DNA from: Acidobacteriaceae bacterium
GTDB lineage: Bacteria; Acidobacteriota; Terriglobia; Terriglobales; Acidobacteriaceae
DNA: 64,000 bases
NCBI GenBank assembly: GCA_035944135.1
Contig: DASZBM010000010.1
Span: forward strand, 682,001-746,000
Direction of reading: 5' to 3'
Shown: one piece after another, positions 29,305 through 37,287 of the stretch
Layout of the letters: every line of letters starts with the position of its first letter
How positions within the stretch are numbered: the stretch's first letter is position 1
Position numbers and translations under genes: made by a program
The notes under the pieces: generated by a model
Database searches by the model: none
Told to the model about the DNA's origin: nothing
What the model saw: the letters and a program-made list of their open reading frames with translations, nothing else

Positions 29305-32300
29305 ATGACGTTTTGTAAGTGGCTCGAGATGGACCGTTTGGTGAAGAAGGGCCGCCGGCGCCGCGTAGGTTTAACTCTGACGCTGGGGGTAATGCTTCTG
29401 GCCGGAACGCGCCTGTTTGCGCAGGGAATCACGGGCACCATCGCCGGTACGGTCACGGATCCAAGCGGTACGGCTGTCCCCGGGGCCACAGTCACGATCA
29501 CCCAAACCAGCATCAATTCTGTGCACACGGTCACGACGTCGGATAATGGGAGCTTCACTGCCACGGAGCTTCCTCCGGGCGACTACACGGTAGAGGTGGA
29601 ACAAAAGGGGTTTGAGCGCTTCCGTCAAACCGGCGTTCACCTCACGATTGACCAGACGGTCTCGCTCACGCCGGTACTCACCTTGGGTGCGCTGACGGAG
29701 ACGGTCAATGTCTCAGGTGCAGCCCCCGTGATTCAGACGACTGACTCGTCGATCGGTTCGGTCATCGAGAGCCAGGCGATTCAGAACACACCTCTGAACG
29801 GCCGGCTGAGCCTCATGGGTCTGATTGCATTGGCCCCTGGTGTTCAGGGTGTGGGAGCGCAGGACCAGCTTGCGACCCGTGGTCTCACGTTCGCGGCAGG
29901 TACCGGTTCGCGCAACTCCTATGGCGGCCTGGCGTCCACGCTTGACGGCGTTAACAACGCCGAGGTCACGCTGCAGCGTGCCGAGCCGGAGATCCCTTCA
30001 CTCGATGCAATTTCGCAGTTCAAGATGCTTACAACCGGCGCTCCAGCGGAGTTTGGTCAGCCTATGGCGCTCATCGTCGTCAGCGCGAGCGGCACAAATC
30101 AATTCCATGGCGAGTTGCTGGAGTACAACCGCTCTAAAGGGATGGGAGCGAAGTCTTACTTCAGCGGCGCGGTGTCACGGCCCCCCTATGAGCGTAACGA
30201 ATACGGCGGAAACTTCAACGGACCAATCTGGATTCCGAAGCTCTACAAGGGCCGCGACCGTAGCTTCTTCTTCGTCGCCTACGAGGGCTTTCGCCTGACG
30301 CAGTCCTACACCGATAACACGCAGCAGCCGACCGCACTGATGCGTCAGGGTATCTTCACAGAATTCCCTACGCTGACGCTCATCGATCCCTTGACAGGGC
30401 TGCCGTTCACTACGCACAACACGATTCCATCGGGCCGCATCAATTCGGTCTCGCAGCAGCTTATGAATTTCCTCATGCCTTTGCCGACAGCTTCCGGAAC
30501 TGGCGTCAACACGTTCGAACAAGTGTCGGAGACGTCCGTCTCCAACCGCTTCTCTGTTCGCCTGGATCACCGTCTGACGAATAACGACCAGATCCGCTTC
30601 ACCTATCTGCGCGCTTTCTACGGCCCCAGCCCGACGAATGGCTCCGATAGCCTGCAGGGAGGGAACGCTCAGGACGGCGAGCACAACTCGAACTACATCC
30701 TCGGCTGGACTCACACGTTCAACGCCAGTCTGCTGGCCGACACCTACGCTTCGTTCTTCCATCTGCCTATTTACCGCACGCCGCAGAACCACGGGACGGA
30801 CTTCGCTTCGATTATCCCTGGCCTTGGATCGGAGCTGATCGAAGGCGCGCCCCAGATTTCGATCACGAACATCCAGTCCATCGCGGAGCAGGGATCGAAG
30901 GATCTTGAGCAGGTCGCACAAATCGGAACCAACGTCACGAAGGTCACTGAGCACCACACAATCAAAGTCGGCTTCTCATACGTGTACGACAACCACTGGA
31001 ACAACGCAGCCAGCACACCGCAACGTGGCCAGTACACCTTCAACGGGCGCTACTCCGGCAACGCGTTTGCGGACTTCCTGCTGGGTTATCCGGTATCGAC
31101 CGTGAAGCCGACGCCGAACAACTTCATCACCCGCAACATCTCCTCGCAGTACGCGGCGTACGTGCAGGACGACTGGAAACCCTTCCATAATCTGACCGTC
31201 AACGCCGGGTTGCGTTACGACCTGCAGTGGTTCCGCGACAATCCTTACGGCTTGGATTCGCTATATGTTCCGTCTCTGAAGGAGGTCGTGGTCTTCGGCA
31301 ATTCGTATCCGCCGGCCGCGATTCCACAGTTCCTCACGTCTATTCCGATCACGCTTTCGGGTACGGCAGGACTGCCCGGTAGCGTCTTCGCCTACCTGGG
31401 ACAGGATAAGAACAACGTCTCGCCGCGCCTCGGCTTCGCGTATCAGCCGTTCCCAAACACAGTGCTCCGCGGAGCTTTCGGCATTTACTACAACCTGCTC
31501 CCCGCCTCGTACATAGGCACGGCGCCGTTCGCCAACCTCCCGTTTTCGGGTTCGCAGACCTACAACAACTCCACCAGCAATCCGCCCGCGTTCTCCATGT
31601 CGAATCCGTTCTCGGCGACCGGAACGTTCACGTCGAATCCGAACGTTCTGGCGCAAGCCCCGACCGTCACCCCGTATACCGAGGAATACAATCTTGCGCT
31701 CGAGCACCAGTTCGCCGGCAACTGGGACGTGCGCGTCGGGTATGTGGGGCAGCACAACCTGAAGCAGAACAACTATGGCGGCAGCGGCAACTACGCCCCG
31801 AACATCAATCTTCCGGCTCAACCAGTACCCATCAAGTCGGGCTCGGGCGTGACGGTCCAGAGTCTCAATCTCGTGCAGCCCTTCTCGACCATCAGCTTGA
31901 ACATGGATCCGATCTTCCATAGCAACATGAACTCGCTGCAGATCGGTGCGCATCACCAGTACCACAATGGAGTGGCATTCGGAGCGGAGTACCAGTGGAC
32001 GCGAGTGCTCGGAACTGAGAACTTGGAGAATCCTTCTGGATCTACGCCGAACGACTCCTACGGCCCGATCGCCGGCATCGCACCGCAGGTGCTCACGGTG
32101 AACTACTCCTACCTTCTGCCATTTGGTCACGGGAGGGCCTTCCTGGCGGGGAACAGCGGGCTATTGGACAAGGTCGTCAGTGGTTGGCAGGTTTCCGGCA
32201 TCACGGTATTTCAGAACGGACAGCCGTTCTCCGTTAGCTACTCGGCGCCTGGCACGTTCACCGACGGCAGCGGCAACGTATGGACGAACCTCGCCAGCGG

Positions 32301-32679
32301 CCGCGCCAATCGTGTGACGGGTGTGTCGCTCTATCCATCGGCGAAGACGAAGAAGCAGTGGTTCAATCCGTCAGCCTTTACAGCGCCAACCAACGCGGCA
32401 GGCATTCCCGGCGGAGCATACGGCAACTCGGGCTATGACATGTTGCGCGGACCGCGCTACCAGGACTGGGACATCAATCTTGAAAAGAACATCGAGTGGC
32501 ATGAGCATTACCGCATCCAGCTGCGTGCCGATGCCTTCAACGTCTTCAATCACCCAAATCTCGGAACGCCGAATGCGAACATCAGCAACACGTCGACGGT
32601 CGGCACGATCACATCTGTAAGCGGTACTCCAACCTACGAACAGCGCACCGTAGAGTTCGCGGGCAAGTTCAATTTCTAG
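29305..32679 (+). CDS. Oar-type TonB-dependent receptor with carboxypeptidase regulatory domain
   Basis: The 1124-residue outer-membrane protein has a signal peptide ending at TRLFAQG, then a carboxypeptidase-regulatory-like/Ig-like domain (about 42-130, TGTIAGTVTDPSGTAVPGA). A plug-like region (about 150-260) and a long beta-barrel follow, ending in an aromatic residue (AGKFNF). Oar-type receptors are the usual glycan or peptide transporters of Acidobacteriota. GGAGG lies 7 bases upstream of the ATG. Two secreted enzyme-like genes follow on the same strand, the last a GH105, so pectin- or rhamnogalacturonan-derived oligosaccharides are a reasonable guess for the ligand. No SusD-type partner is present. 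Confidence 0.92.
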   Translation: MTFCKWLEMDRLVKKGRRRRVGLTLTLGVMLLAGTRLFAQGITGTIAGTVTDPSGTAVPGATVTITQTSINSVHTVTTSDNGSFTATELPPGDYTVEVEQKGFERFRQTGVHLTIDQTVSLTPVLTLGALTETVNVSGAAPVIQTTDSSIGSVIESQAIQNTPLNGRLSLMGLIALAPGVQGVGAQDQLATRGLTFAAGTGSRNSYGGLASTLDGVNNAEVTLQRAEPEIPSLDAISQFKMLTTGAPAEFGQPMALIVVSASGTNQFHGELLEYNRSKGMGAKSYFSGAVSRPPYERNEYGGNFNGPIWIPKLYKGRDRSFFFVAYEGFRLTQSYTDNTQQPTALMRQGIFTEFPTLTLIDPLTGLPFTTHNTIPSGRINSVSQQLMNFLMPLPTASGTGVNTFEQVSETSVSNRFSVRLDHRLTNNDQIRFTYLRAFYGPSPTNGSDSLQGGNAQDGEHNSNYILGWTHTFNASLLADTYASFFHLPIYRTPQNHGTDFASIIPGLGSELIEGAPQISITNIQSIAEQGSKDLEQVAQIGTNVTKVTEHHTIKVGFSYVYDNHWNNAASTPQRGQYTFNGRYSGNAFADFLLGYPVSTVKPTPNNFITRNISSQYAAYVQDDWKPFHNLTVNAGLRYDLQWFRDNPYGLDSLYVPSLKEVVVFGNSYPPAAIPQFLTSIPITLSGTAGLPGSVFAYLGQDKNNVSPRLGFAYQPFPNTVLRGAFGIYYNLLPASYIGTAPFANLPFSGSQTYNNSTSNPPAFSMSNPFSATGTFTSNPNVLAQAPTVTPYTEEYNLALEHQFAGNWDVRVGYVGQHNLKQNNYGGSGNYAPNINLPAQPVPIKSGSGVTVQSLNLVQPFSTISLNMDPIFHSNMNSLQIGAHHQYHNGVAFGAEYQWTRVLGTENLENPSGSTPNDSYGPIAGIAPQVLTVNYSYLLPFGHGRAFLAGNSGLLDKVVSGWQVSGITVFQNGQPFSVSYSAPGTFTDGSGNVWTNLASGRANRVTGVSLYPSAKTKKQWFNPSAFTAPTNAAGIPGGAYGNSGYDMLRGPRYQDWDINLEKNIEWHEHYRIQLRADAFNVFNHPNLGTPNANISNTSTVGTITSVSGTPTYEQRTVEFAGKFNF

Positions 32680-32757
32680 CCCGGCGCTCGGACTTTGCCA
32701 CAACGTGGCAATTCGCTTGGCAAAGTTAATGCTGCGTCCCGATCGATGGAGACCCTG

Positions 32758-34287
32758 ATGATTCGGCAATTCCTTTGCCTCTCGTTTCTGGCAGGCGCAA
32801 CCTCTCTGCTGCATGCGCAGAAACTTCCTCCTGCCCGACATATTTCTCCCACAAAGCTCGACAGCAACACCAGCGAATTGTTCCGGGAATCGATGTATTG
32901 GGACAACTACTTCTACGACAGGTCCGCGAAGCTGGTGCGCAGTCCATACGGCGGTATATACGCGCACAGTGCCGGGCATTACATGGTTCGCGAGTCGAGC
33001 TGGTACGCACTGGGCTTGCTGTTTCGAGATCAGCAGGGAGATCGCGAGCGTGCCGCCGAGATCCTCGATACCGTGCTGAAGGAGCAATACACTACGACCG
33101 GTGTGCGCTGGTACGGTACATACAAACGCACGCCTGAGGAGCCCGATCCCACCGGCAAGAGCATCATCTGGCGCGGCTACGATCCCAACTGGCGTCATTT
33201 CGTCGGCACCACGTTCGCGATCATTCTCATCGAGTTCCCGGATCGTGTCTCGCCCGGTCTGCGCGATCGCATGTACAAGGCGATTGACCTCGCGATCGAG
33301 GGCGAGATGCAGGAAGGGCGGCTCTTGCCGTCGTACACCAACATCGCGCTGATGTATGGGTTCCTGTGGGACTTCGCCGCGGTGCATGACCATAACGCCA
33401 CTTGGTTGAAGCAATCCGCCGCGTGGAACGACGAGGTGTACAGGCTTTATAAGCAGTACGACGCCTTCTATGAGTACAACTCGCCGACCTACTGCGGCGT
33501 GGACATTTACGGCTTGGCGCTGTTCCGTGACTATGGCTCGTCTGCGCACATGCGCCAGATCGGCAGGGAAATGGAGGCTGGGCTCTGGCGCGATTTGATG
33601 AGGTATTACAACCCGCGACTGCGCAATCTGAGCGGACCCTACGACCGTTCCTACGGCATGGATATGGAGAGCTACGTCAGCGTGGTTGGCCTGTGGATGC
33701 GCACCGTGCTGGACGCGGCGCATGCACCGTTCCCTCAACTCTCCGCAACTACGGACCATCTGCCGGACCTTTGGTTCGCGCCGCACGCGGCCATCCTTGG
33801 CACGAGCATCCCCGCCGACGTGCTCGCGAAGATGAATAAATTCCAGAGCGAGCACATGGTGCGTCAGCAGATCGATGCTAAGCGCATTGCTACAGCTTGG
33901 ATCGGCAAGGATGTCATCTTCGGCGGCGAGTTCACGCAGAAGACGAAGGACGCTGGGACGACAACACAGTTTCGTCCGGCCACCATCCAGTGGCGTACGC
34001 CCTCAGGGACGATTGGATGGGTGCAGCTTGTGCAGTGCCCGCCTGTCGATGCGACCGCGGATGAGCACGGTCTCACGATCGACACCTCCGGAACGGTCCG
34101 CTTCCGCATTCATGCCATCGGCATCGATAAGACGAAGGTAAGCGGGATGTCGTGGGATATTCCCGGACTGCACGTGGCGGCCGAGAGCGATGCGAAGGGG
34201 TTTATGCTGGACGCCGGCAAAGACTCGGTAGATCTGATTTACAACGGTATGAACCACATGCACCTCTCCATCGAAAGGGTAAGGTAG
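32758..34287 (+). CDS. secreted alpha-helical protein, probable (alpha/alpha)-barrel, function unknown
   Basis: The 509-residue product has a signal peptide (MIRQFLCLSFLAGATSLLHA). I chose the ATG at 32758, with GGAGA upstream, because it gives a clean leader. The first 400 residues are helix-rich and contain Trp/Tyr-rich segments such as MYWDNYFYD, YDPNWRHFVGTTFA, YNSPTYCGVDIYG and YDRSYGMDMESY. These resemble the toroid of polysaccharide lyases and unsaturated glucuronyl hydrolases. The last 110 residues look like a beta-sandwich. I do not recognise the family and cannot place catalytic residues. It ends 4 bases before the GH105 gene, so the two are co-transcribed and probably work on the same polysaccharide. 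Confidence 0.75.
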   Translation: MIRQFLCLSFLAGATSLLHAQKLPPARHISPTKLDSNTSELFRESMYWDNYFYDRSAKLVRSPYGGIYAHSAGHYMVRESSWYALGLLFRDQQGDRERAAEILDTVLKEQYTTTGVRWYGTYKRTPEEPDPTGKSIIWRGYDPNWRHFVGTTFAIILIEFPDRVSPGLRDRMYKAIDLAIEGEMQEGRLLPSYTNIALMYGFLWDFAAVHDHNATWLKQSAAWNDEVYRLYKQYDAFYEYNSPTYCGVDIYGLALFRDYGSSAHMRQIGREMEAGLWRDLMRYYNPRLRNLSGPYDRSYGMDMESYVSVVGLWMRTVLDAAHAPFPQLSATTDHLPDLWFAPHAAILGTSIPADVLAKMNKFQSEHMVRQQIDAKRIATAWIGKDVIFGGEFTQKTKDAGTTTQFRPATIQWRTPSGTIGWVQLVQCPPVDATADEHGLTIDTSGTVRFRIHAIGIDKTKVSGMSWDIPGLHVAAESDAKGFMLDAGKDSVDLIYNGMNHMHLSIERVR

Positions 34288-34291
34288 TCGG

Positions 34292-35371
34292 ATGAAGATC
34301 GCGCAGTGTGTTGTTCTCACGCTCTTTCTTGCAGCCTGCTCTCTTGCCGCGCAGACACCGCAGTCCTACTTCACAAACTGGCCTGCGGGGCTCTCGCCGC
34401 AGGAAGTAGGAAAGCGCGTTGCCGAGCACTTCGTGACCAGCCCTCATCAGGAGCCGGCAAAGATTCACTACTCTGAGGCGGGGACCTGGTATGGCGCGCT
34501 CACGTTCGCCTCGCTGACGCATGACGAAGCACTGCAGCAAAGGCTCATCCATCGCTTCGATCCGCTACTGCCCGGCGGGACCGAAGTTTCCTTGATCCCG
34601 CCCCGCCGGCACGTGGATGATGAGATCTTCGGCATCATCCCTATGGAGATCGGCATCGAGACGCACGATGCGAAATACACCGCCATGGGACTTCAGTTCG
34701 CCGATCGCCAGTGGGAGAATCCGCAACCTGACGGGCTTTCAGCCGAAACGCGCTACTGGATCGACGATATGTACATGCTCACCATCCTGCAGCTCGAGGC
34801 CTATCGGGCCACGCACGATCGCAAGTACCTGGACCGCGATGCGAAGGAGATGGCGGCGTATCTGGACAAGCTGCAGCAGCCGAATGGACTCTTCTATCAC
34901 GCGCCCGATGTCCCATTCTTCTGGGGTCGTGGTGACGGATGGGTCGCCGCGGGGATGGCCGAAATGTTACGCGATCTTCCTGCCGACCACCCGCAACGTG
35001 CACGCATCCTCGAGGGCTACCGCAAGATGATGGCGGGCCTTCTGAAGTACCAGGGCAAGGACGGCATGTGGCGGCAGCTCATCGATCACGACGAAGCGTG
35101 GCCCGAGACCTCCGGCTCAGCAATGTTCACTTTCGCAATGATCACGGGCGTGAAGAACGGGTGGCTGGATGCCGCAACGTATGGCCCCGCTGCGCGGCAC
35201 GCGTGGATAGCCGTTGCGGGTTACATCGACCAGAACGACAACATCACGAGCGTGTGTGAAGGCACGGGGAAGCTCAACAGCCTGGACTACTATCTCGCAC
35301 GCAAGCGTCGCACGGGAGATTTCCATGGCCAGGCGCCGATTCTGTGGGTAGCGTCAGCCCTGCTCCGCTGA
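34292..35371 (+). CDS. GH105 unsaturated rhamnogalacturonyl/glucuronyl hydrolase
   Basis: The 359-residue protein is an (alpha/alpha)6 barrel of the YteR/GH105 type, with RRHVDDEIFG, RYWIDDMYM (catalytic Asp region), FFWGRGDGWVAAGMAEML and WPETSGSAMFTFAM. Such enzymes remove the unsaturated uronic acid left at the non-reducing end by pectate or rhamnogalacturonan lyases. The leader contains LAAC, which could be a lipobox giving a lipoprotein anchored by Cys16, or else normal cleavage after SLAA. The gene starts 4 bases after its neighbour's stop. The polysaccharide target is inferred from the family. Confidence 0.9.
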   Translation: MKIAQCVVLTLFLAACSLAAQTPQSYFTNWPAGLSPQEVGKRVAEHFVTSPHQEPAKIHYSEAGTWYGALTFASLTHDEALQQRLIHRFDPLLPGGTEVSLIPPRRHVDDEIFGIIPMEIGIETHDAKYTAMGLQFADRQWENPQPDGLSAETRYWIDDMYMLTILQLEAYRATHDRKYLDRDAKEMAAYLDKLQQPNGLFYHAPDVPFFWGRGDGWVAAGMAEMLRDLPADHPQRARILEGYRKMMAGLLKYQGKDGMWRQLIDHDEAWPETSGSAMFTFAMITGVKNGWLDAATYGPAARHAWIAVAGYIDQNDNITSVCEGTGKLNSLDYYLARKRRTGDFHGQAPILWVASALLR

Positions 35372-35498
35372 GCGCACGACACTATCCATATGTCTCTCCG
35401 CAGCCATTAATGGGCTCATCATGCTGATATACGTAATAGCCAGTGCGAGTCACGAGAAGCCTGTTCGTAGAGACTCAACGGCAGTGGACGAAATAGGT

Positions 35499-35699
35499 CT
35501 AGTGAACCAGTCTGCTGAGATGCACGCCAAGATAGTAAGGCCAGATGATGAGGGCTAGCACAGTCTGCCAGAAGCCGAGATGAACGAAGCCGGCGGTGAA
35601 AAGCCATCCCGCAAACCACACTCCCCCGGTTGTGGTGTGATGACGGATCCGGACCCGATGACCTTGGTGGCTCTCTTGGGAAGCGTCTCGCAGGCTCAT
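35499..35699 (-). CDS. small membrane protein, last gene of the modification operon
   Basis: This 66-residue protein has a charged, His/Arg-rich N-terminus (about 24 residues) followed by two closely spaced hydrophobic segments rich in Trp (GVWFAGWLFTAGF and FWQTVLALIIWPYYLGVHL). Its ATG overlaps the stop of the upstream oxygenase gene as TGATG, strong evidence for translational coupling and for a real gene despite its size. Function is unknown. It might anchor or help export the operon's product, but nothing in the sequence proves this. Confidence 0.6.
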   Translation of the reverse strand: MSLRDASQESHQGHRVRIRHHTTTGGVWFAGWLFTAGFVHLGFWQTVLALIIWPYYLGVHLSRLVH

Positions 35700-36658
35700 C
35701 AGTTCAAGCTACCTTCGTAGGCGCTGTCCACGTAATGCAGAAGCAGCGAGGTCGATGTCTGGCCGCGCGGCAGGGGCTCACGCCAGTGCGCGACCGAGCA
35801 TCCGCGGTAGAGCAATGCGTCTCCTAATGCCTGGTAGATTTTGGCGGTGCCTTCCGAGGTTTCCAACTGGATGGGCCACGGAGACTCTCCATCAGGCTCG
35901 GGCGTGACGTCAATGCAGGTAGTGATGCTGTAGTCGCACTGCTCGCGATCACGGTGTTTTTCTAGATCCGCACCGCCCAGGTAAGAAACGAAGTAGGCGT
36001 ATGACGGCTTGAGAGCCACGTGGGCGATGTCACTGAGCGCGTATGTCATCTGCCGGTGGATGAAACGAGCCACGTCTTCGTTATGGGAGGCAAATCGACG
36101 GCGAACCTGCTCGTCGCCCACGGAGTAAAGGCCGCGGCGGGTGCGATTGCGATAGTAGCGGCGGAGCGCACCGACATGAAAGGGATGGATGAGATCCTCC
36201 ACGATGACGTAGCCGTGCTCGAATGTGGGGGCATAGTAGGAGACATGCTGCTGCCATTGCTGACGACGTCGAGCAGCGTGGTTAGGGCCGACGAGGATGT
36301 TCGCCTGCGTGAGCACCCAGCGAATGTGAAAAGGCAGATCTTCATTCAACGGCTGGCCCGGCGTCATCCGCGACAAGTACTCGAAGTATTCCTCCCCGAC
36401 CCAGAAAGGCCAGACGGCCAGTGTCGCCGGATCTTCTACCCAGACCATGCGCTCGCTCGGAAAGAAGCTGTCGGTGGAACCTGCGCGTTCGGCACGGTCG
36501 GCCGGCAGCGATCCGATCCATGAGAACCAACTGGATGGGTTGACGAGCGTAGTTCCGAACAGTTCAGGCTGGCGCAGCAGATGCGGCGGAGCCAGGTAGT
36601 AAGGCTGCTCGTCGAGTAGGCAGTGGTAGAGATCTGAGGGCAGACCATGCGGTGTCAT
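35699..36658 (-). CDS. 2OG-Fe(II) oxygenase (second hydroxylase)
   Basis: The 319-residue protein has a C-terminal double-stranded beta-helix. The iron-binding HxD is in EKHRDREQCDY, and the distal His and 2OG-binding Arg are probably those in CSVAHWREPLPRG, followed by SLLLHYV. The first 130 residues are a separate Trp-rich domain (WFSWIG, VWPFWVGEEYFEYL) of unknown role, perhaps for substrate binding. I chose the ATG at 36658 because it overlaps the stop of the preceding oxygenase gene as ATGA. Members of this superfamily hydroxylate proline, lysine, aspartate or small molecules. Pairing with a second hydroxylase and Pro-rich proteins in one operon suggests peptidyl-proline, by inference. 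Confidence 0.82.
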   Translation of the reverse strand: MTPHGLPSDLYHCLLDEQPYYLAPPHLLRQPELFGTTLVNPSSWFSWIGSLPADRAERAGSTDSFFPSERMVWVEDPATLAVWPFWVGEEYFEYLSRMTPGQPLNEDLPFHIRWVLTQANILVGPNHAARRRQQWQQHVSYYAPTFEHGYVIVEDLIHPFHVGALRRYYRNRTRRGLYSVGDEQVRRRFASHNEDVARFIHRQMTYALSDIAHVALKPSYAYFVSYLGGADLEKHRDREQCDYSITTCIDVTPEPDGESPWPIQLETSEGTAKIYQALGDALLYRGCSVAHWREPLPRGQTSTSLLLHYVDSAYEGSLN

Positions 36659-37272
36659 CGATGCAACCATCCATTCACGGTGAAGCGACTATCGGCAAAG
36701 TCGCGCGACGGGCACTCGACCGGCAGGACCTCGTGGAGACAGTCGCTGGGAAAGAAGACGATCTGGTTCTGCGAGGGATGGATGAGCTGATATGCGCCGG
36801 CGGTGACATTGGCCGCCTGATCGAGCTCTCCATCGTAAAGCTGCAGCTCGCCGCCATGGAAGGACTTGGGTTCTTGATAGAAGTAGTAAACGAAGGTGAG
36901 CACACGGGTGCGCACATTGTCGGAGTCGTCGTCTTTGTGCTGGCGAAAGAACTGGCCATCGTTCGTGGCGGTCAACTGGATCTCGAAGCGCGAGACCGGG
37001 AAGATCGGCATGTGCAGCCGAGCGAGAACGTGGGGAAGGTACGTCATGATGCGATCGGCGAACATGTCGTCGGCTGGGCCAAGATCGTAAAGCACCTGAG
37101 AACGGCGGTAGCTTTGATCATTGCGGTCATTGCCGCCTGCGTCGAGAACGCCCGAGTGGGTGAAGCGATCGCGATGGTGCAATGTGAATCGCAGCAACGA
37201 GGCCCACTCCTGGGCAACGAGGAACTCGTCGAGAACAACCAGAGGACTGCGCTGCTGCCAGCTTTCACTCAT
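36655..37272 (-). CDS. 2OG-Fe(II) oxygenase, prolyl 4-hydroxylase-like
   Basis: The 205-residue protein is a compact prolyl-4-hydroxylase-like domain. The iron ligands are His and Asp in FFRQHKDDD and the distal His in DCLHEVLPV; RFTVNGWLHR at the end carries the 2-oxoglutarate-binding basic residue. The LTFVYYFYQ and FHGGELQLYD strands match bacterial P4H-type proteins. I start it at the ATG at 37272, which has GGAGG five bases upstream; an ATG four codons earlier overlaps that ribosome site. It lies a few bases after the 1390-residue gene and overlaps the next oxygenase gene. Substrates proposed from context are the Pro-rich proteins encoded 9-10 kb upstream in the same operon. Confidence 0.88.
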   Translation of the reverse strand: MSESWQQRSPLVVLDEFLVAQEWASLLRFTLHHRDRFTHSGVLDAGGNDRNDQSYRRSQVLYDLGPADDMFADRIMTYLPHVLARLHMPIFPVSRFEIQLTATNDGQFFRQHKDDDSDNVRTRVLTFVYYFYQEPKSFHGGELQLYDGELDQAANVTAGAYQLIHPSQNQIVFFPSDCLHEVLPVECPSRDFADSRFTVNGWLHR

Positions 37273-37287
37273 CAGTTCCTCCATGCG

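Noticed and set aside
36674-36684. Another TTCACGGTGAA palindrome
   Set aside because: It lies inside the end of an oxygenase gene, encoding part of RFTVNG, and is single, so probably coincidence.
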